Assembly (NCBI GenBank): GCA_900549245.1
Contig: URNQ01000116.1
Span: 1 to 6,110, forward strand
Direction of reading: 5' to 3'
Length of the DNA: 6,110 bases
DNA from: an uncultured Collinsella sp.
GTDB taxonomy: Bacteria; Actinomycetota; Coriobacteriia; Coriobacteriales; Coriobacteriaceae
The translations under genes were made by a program, and so were the position numbers. Positions 5,137-6,110 of the stretch are shown here, piece by piece (positions within the stretch are counted from its first letter, which is position 1; each line of letters opens with the position of its first letter). The notes under the pieces are model-generated. The model ran no database searches and was not told the DNA's origin. It saw only the letters and a list, made by a program, of their open reading frames with translations.

Positions 5137-6023
5137 CAGCCAAACCTCTTCTCATCAATCGCATGCAACGCGCAAGGCAGCACCATCCAGGCAGCGTACA
5201 CGACATAGCCCGGCCACGGCGCCGGCACCGAGAGCTGCGGATAAAACGAATACTGCGTCGTCGCGGTCCACGCCACTGCCGCCGTGGCCACGCCAAACAA
5301 CGCAAGCCCAACCAGCGCGGCAATGTCGCTGCGCCCCAGTCGATACCTCGCATACGTCGTACGACGCGTCGCGGCACCCCACCCGCGCGAGCGCATCGCG
5401 TCCGCACGCTCCAGCGAATCTTCCATGCCCCAGCCCATCAACACGCTCGACGCCCGCAGGCGCGAGCGCACGGGGTCGGCCGGCGCGCGGCCCGGCACGT
5501 CAATCACATCTTGCACCGCCAGTACCGTGCGGCCGCGGCGCAAAAACTGCGGGATAAGCCTCATGCACATCGAGATCATGAGCGCAATCACCGGTGCGGC
5601 ATTGCCCAGCAGCGCGAGCACCTTGTCGTATTCGAGCATCGACGCCGCCGTCTCAAACCACAGCACGCTCGCCACAAACAGCCCGCCCATGCACAGGCCA
5701 TATACCATGCTCTCCAGATACACCGCGCGCATGCCAATACGGAACAGCTCCGTCGAGCCCGAGGCGCTAAACAGCGGATTGAGCACCGCAACGATCAAAA
5801 TCACCGGCAGCTGCCAGCGGAGCGCGCCCAGCGTGCGGGCAGCCCCACGCGTCGCAAATCCATACGCCAGCCCGCCCGCAAGTGACAGCGCAATCAGTAC
5901 CGGCTGCATCGAGAACATAGTGAGCCCCAGCGTCAGCACTATATAGAGTGCCGGCACAGCCGGATGCGACATCGAGAATGCCGCGACGGGCTCGCCGCCA
6001 AACTCCTCTCGTATGTTGTCCAC
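5136..6023 (-). CDS. ecfT: ECF transporter transmembrane coupling subunit EcfT
   Basis: EcfT is the membrane scaffold that links the S component to the two ATPase domains. With a GTG start at 6023 it has 295 residues. Hydrophobic segments lie at about 22-38, 42-56, 72-84, 106-122, 144-155, 233-252 and 272-287. The cytoplasmic coupling region carries MRLIPQFLRRG (154-164) and ERADAMRSRGWG (205-216), the Ala-Arg-Gly type motif of EcfT coupling helices that contacts the ATPase grooves. The stop shares a base with the ecfA start. The start is uncertain. ATG 5972 has no ribosome-binding site and would cut off the FS of the FSxxHPAV segment that I take to be conserved; GTG 6023 has GGGGGTG five bases away; GTG 6029 and TTG 6092 are in-frame alternatives, and the frame is open to the window edge. 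Function is secure, the N-terminus is not. Confidence 0.88.
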   Translation of the reverse strand: MDNIREEFGGEPVAAFSMSHPAVPALYIVLTLGLTMFSMQPVLIALSLAGGLAYGFATRGAARTLGALRWQLPVILIVAVLNPLFSASGSTELFRIGMRAVYLESMVYGLCMGGLFVASVLWFETAASMLEYDKVLALLGNAAPVIALMISMCMRLIPQFLRRGRTVLAVQDVIDVPGRAPADPVRSRLRASSVLMGWGMEDSLERADAMRSRGWGAATRRTTYARYRLGRSDIAALVGLALFGVATAAVAWTATTQYSFYPQLSVPAPWPGYVVYAAWMVLPCALHAIDEKRFG

Positions 6024-6110
6024 GGGCACCCCCGTCCCCTCGCTCAAACAACAGCTCCGCAGCACCGCCAACGCCGCACGCAAGCAGTGCAAACGCCACG
6101 CCGGCGGCGC
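6024..6110 (-). other. Window edge upstream of ecfT: possible end of an upstream gene, frame unresolved
   Basis: If ecfT starts at 6023, the last 87 bp should hold its leader or the end of a preceding operon gene. The ecfT frame itself is open here. A second minus-strand frame reads AGVAFALLACGVGGAAELLF followed by a charged tail; this looks like a C-terminal membrane segment with G-rich first codon positions, but it has no stop until 5767. The third frame stops at 6046-6044 (TGA), 20 bases before the GTG, but encodes an unlikely Arg/Cys-rich tail. I cannot choose between them from this window. Confidence 0.35.

Overview
The window looks like chromosomal DNA of a high-GC actinobacterium of the Coriobacteriia, most like a gut Collinsella. 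That is an inference from G/C-rich third codon positions, tightly packed genes, and AT-richer, highly structured intergenic repeats of a style I associate with that group. No 16S rRNA or other phylogenetic marker is present to confirm it. Nothing looks like phage, plasmid or CRISPR.

Left part (1-2238) is housekeeping. The 5' portion of folP (dihydropteroate synthase, folate synthesis) runs leftward off the window edge. It has its own likely promoter and a GC-rich leader hairpin. Upstream of it, on the same strand, is a complete zinc-type sirtuin (cobB, NAD-dependent protein deacylase). Divergent from cobB, across a 135-bp spacer, is xth (exonuclease III-family AP endonuclease, base-excision repair).

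Middle part (2239-2774) is a 536-bp gene-free spacer between convergent transcription units and is dense with repeats. It holds two direct copies of a CCCTGGGGAC-containing module and an imperfect inverted repeat with a rho-independent terminator almost exactly at its centre. Further right is a second, nearly perfect 31-bp inverted repeat about 166 bp across, with a weaker terminator for leftward transcription inside it.

Right part (2775-6110) is a leftward ECF (energy-coupling factor) vitamin/micronutrient importer operon in the order ecfT, fused double-ATPase ecfA, S component. The ecfT stop overlaps the ecfA start by one base (TGATG), and four bases separate the ecfA stop from the S-component start, so the three are very probably co-transcribed and translationally coupled into one membrane complex. 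The substrate is not determined by the sequence.

The most interesting observation is inside the fused ATPase. Its inter-domain linker consists almost entirely of a 189-bp (63-codon) block bounded by imperfect terminal inverted repeats, with a small inverted repeat at its centre and lower GC than its surroundings. It looks like a short MITE-like or intergenic repeat element that is read through in frame. The 5' end of ecfT and the last ~87 bp of the window are ambiguous: another frame there encodes a hydrophobic stretch that would join the ecfT frame if one base of a G-run were removed.
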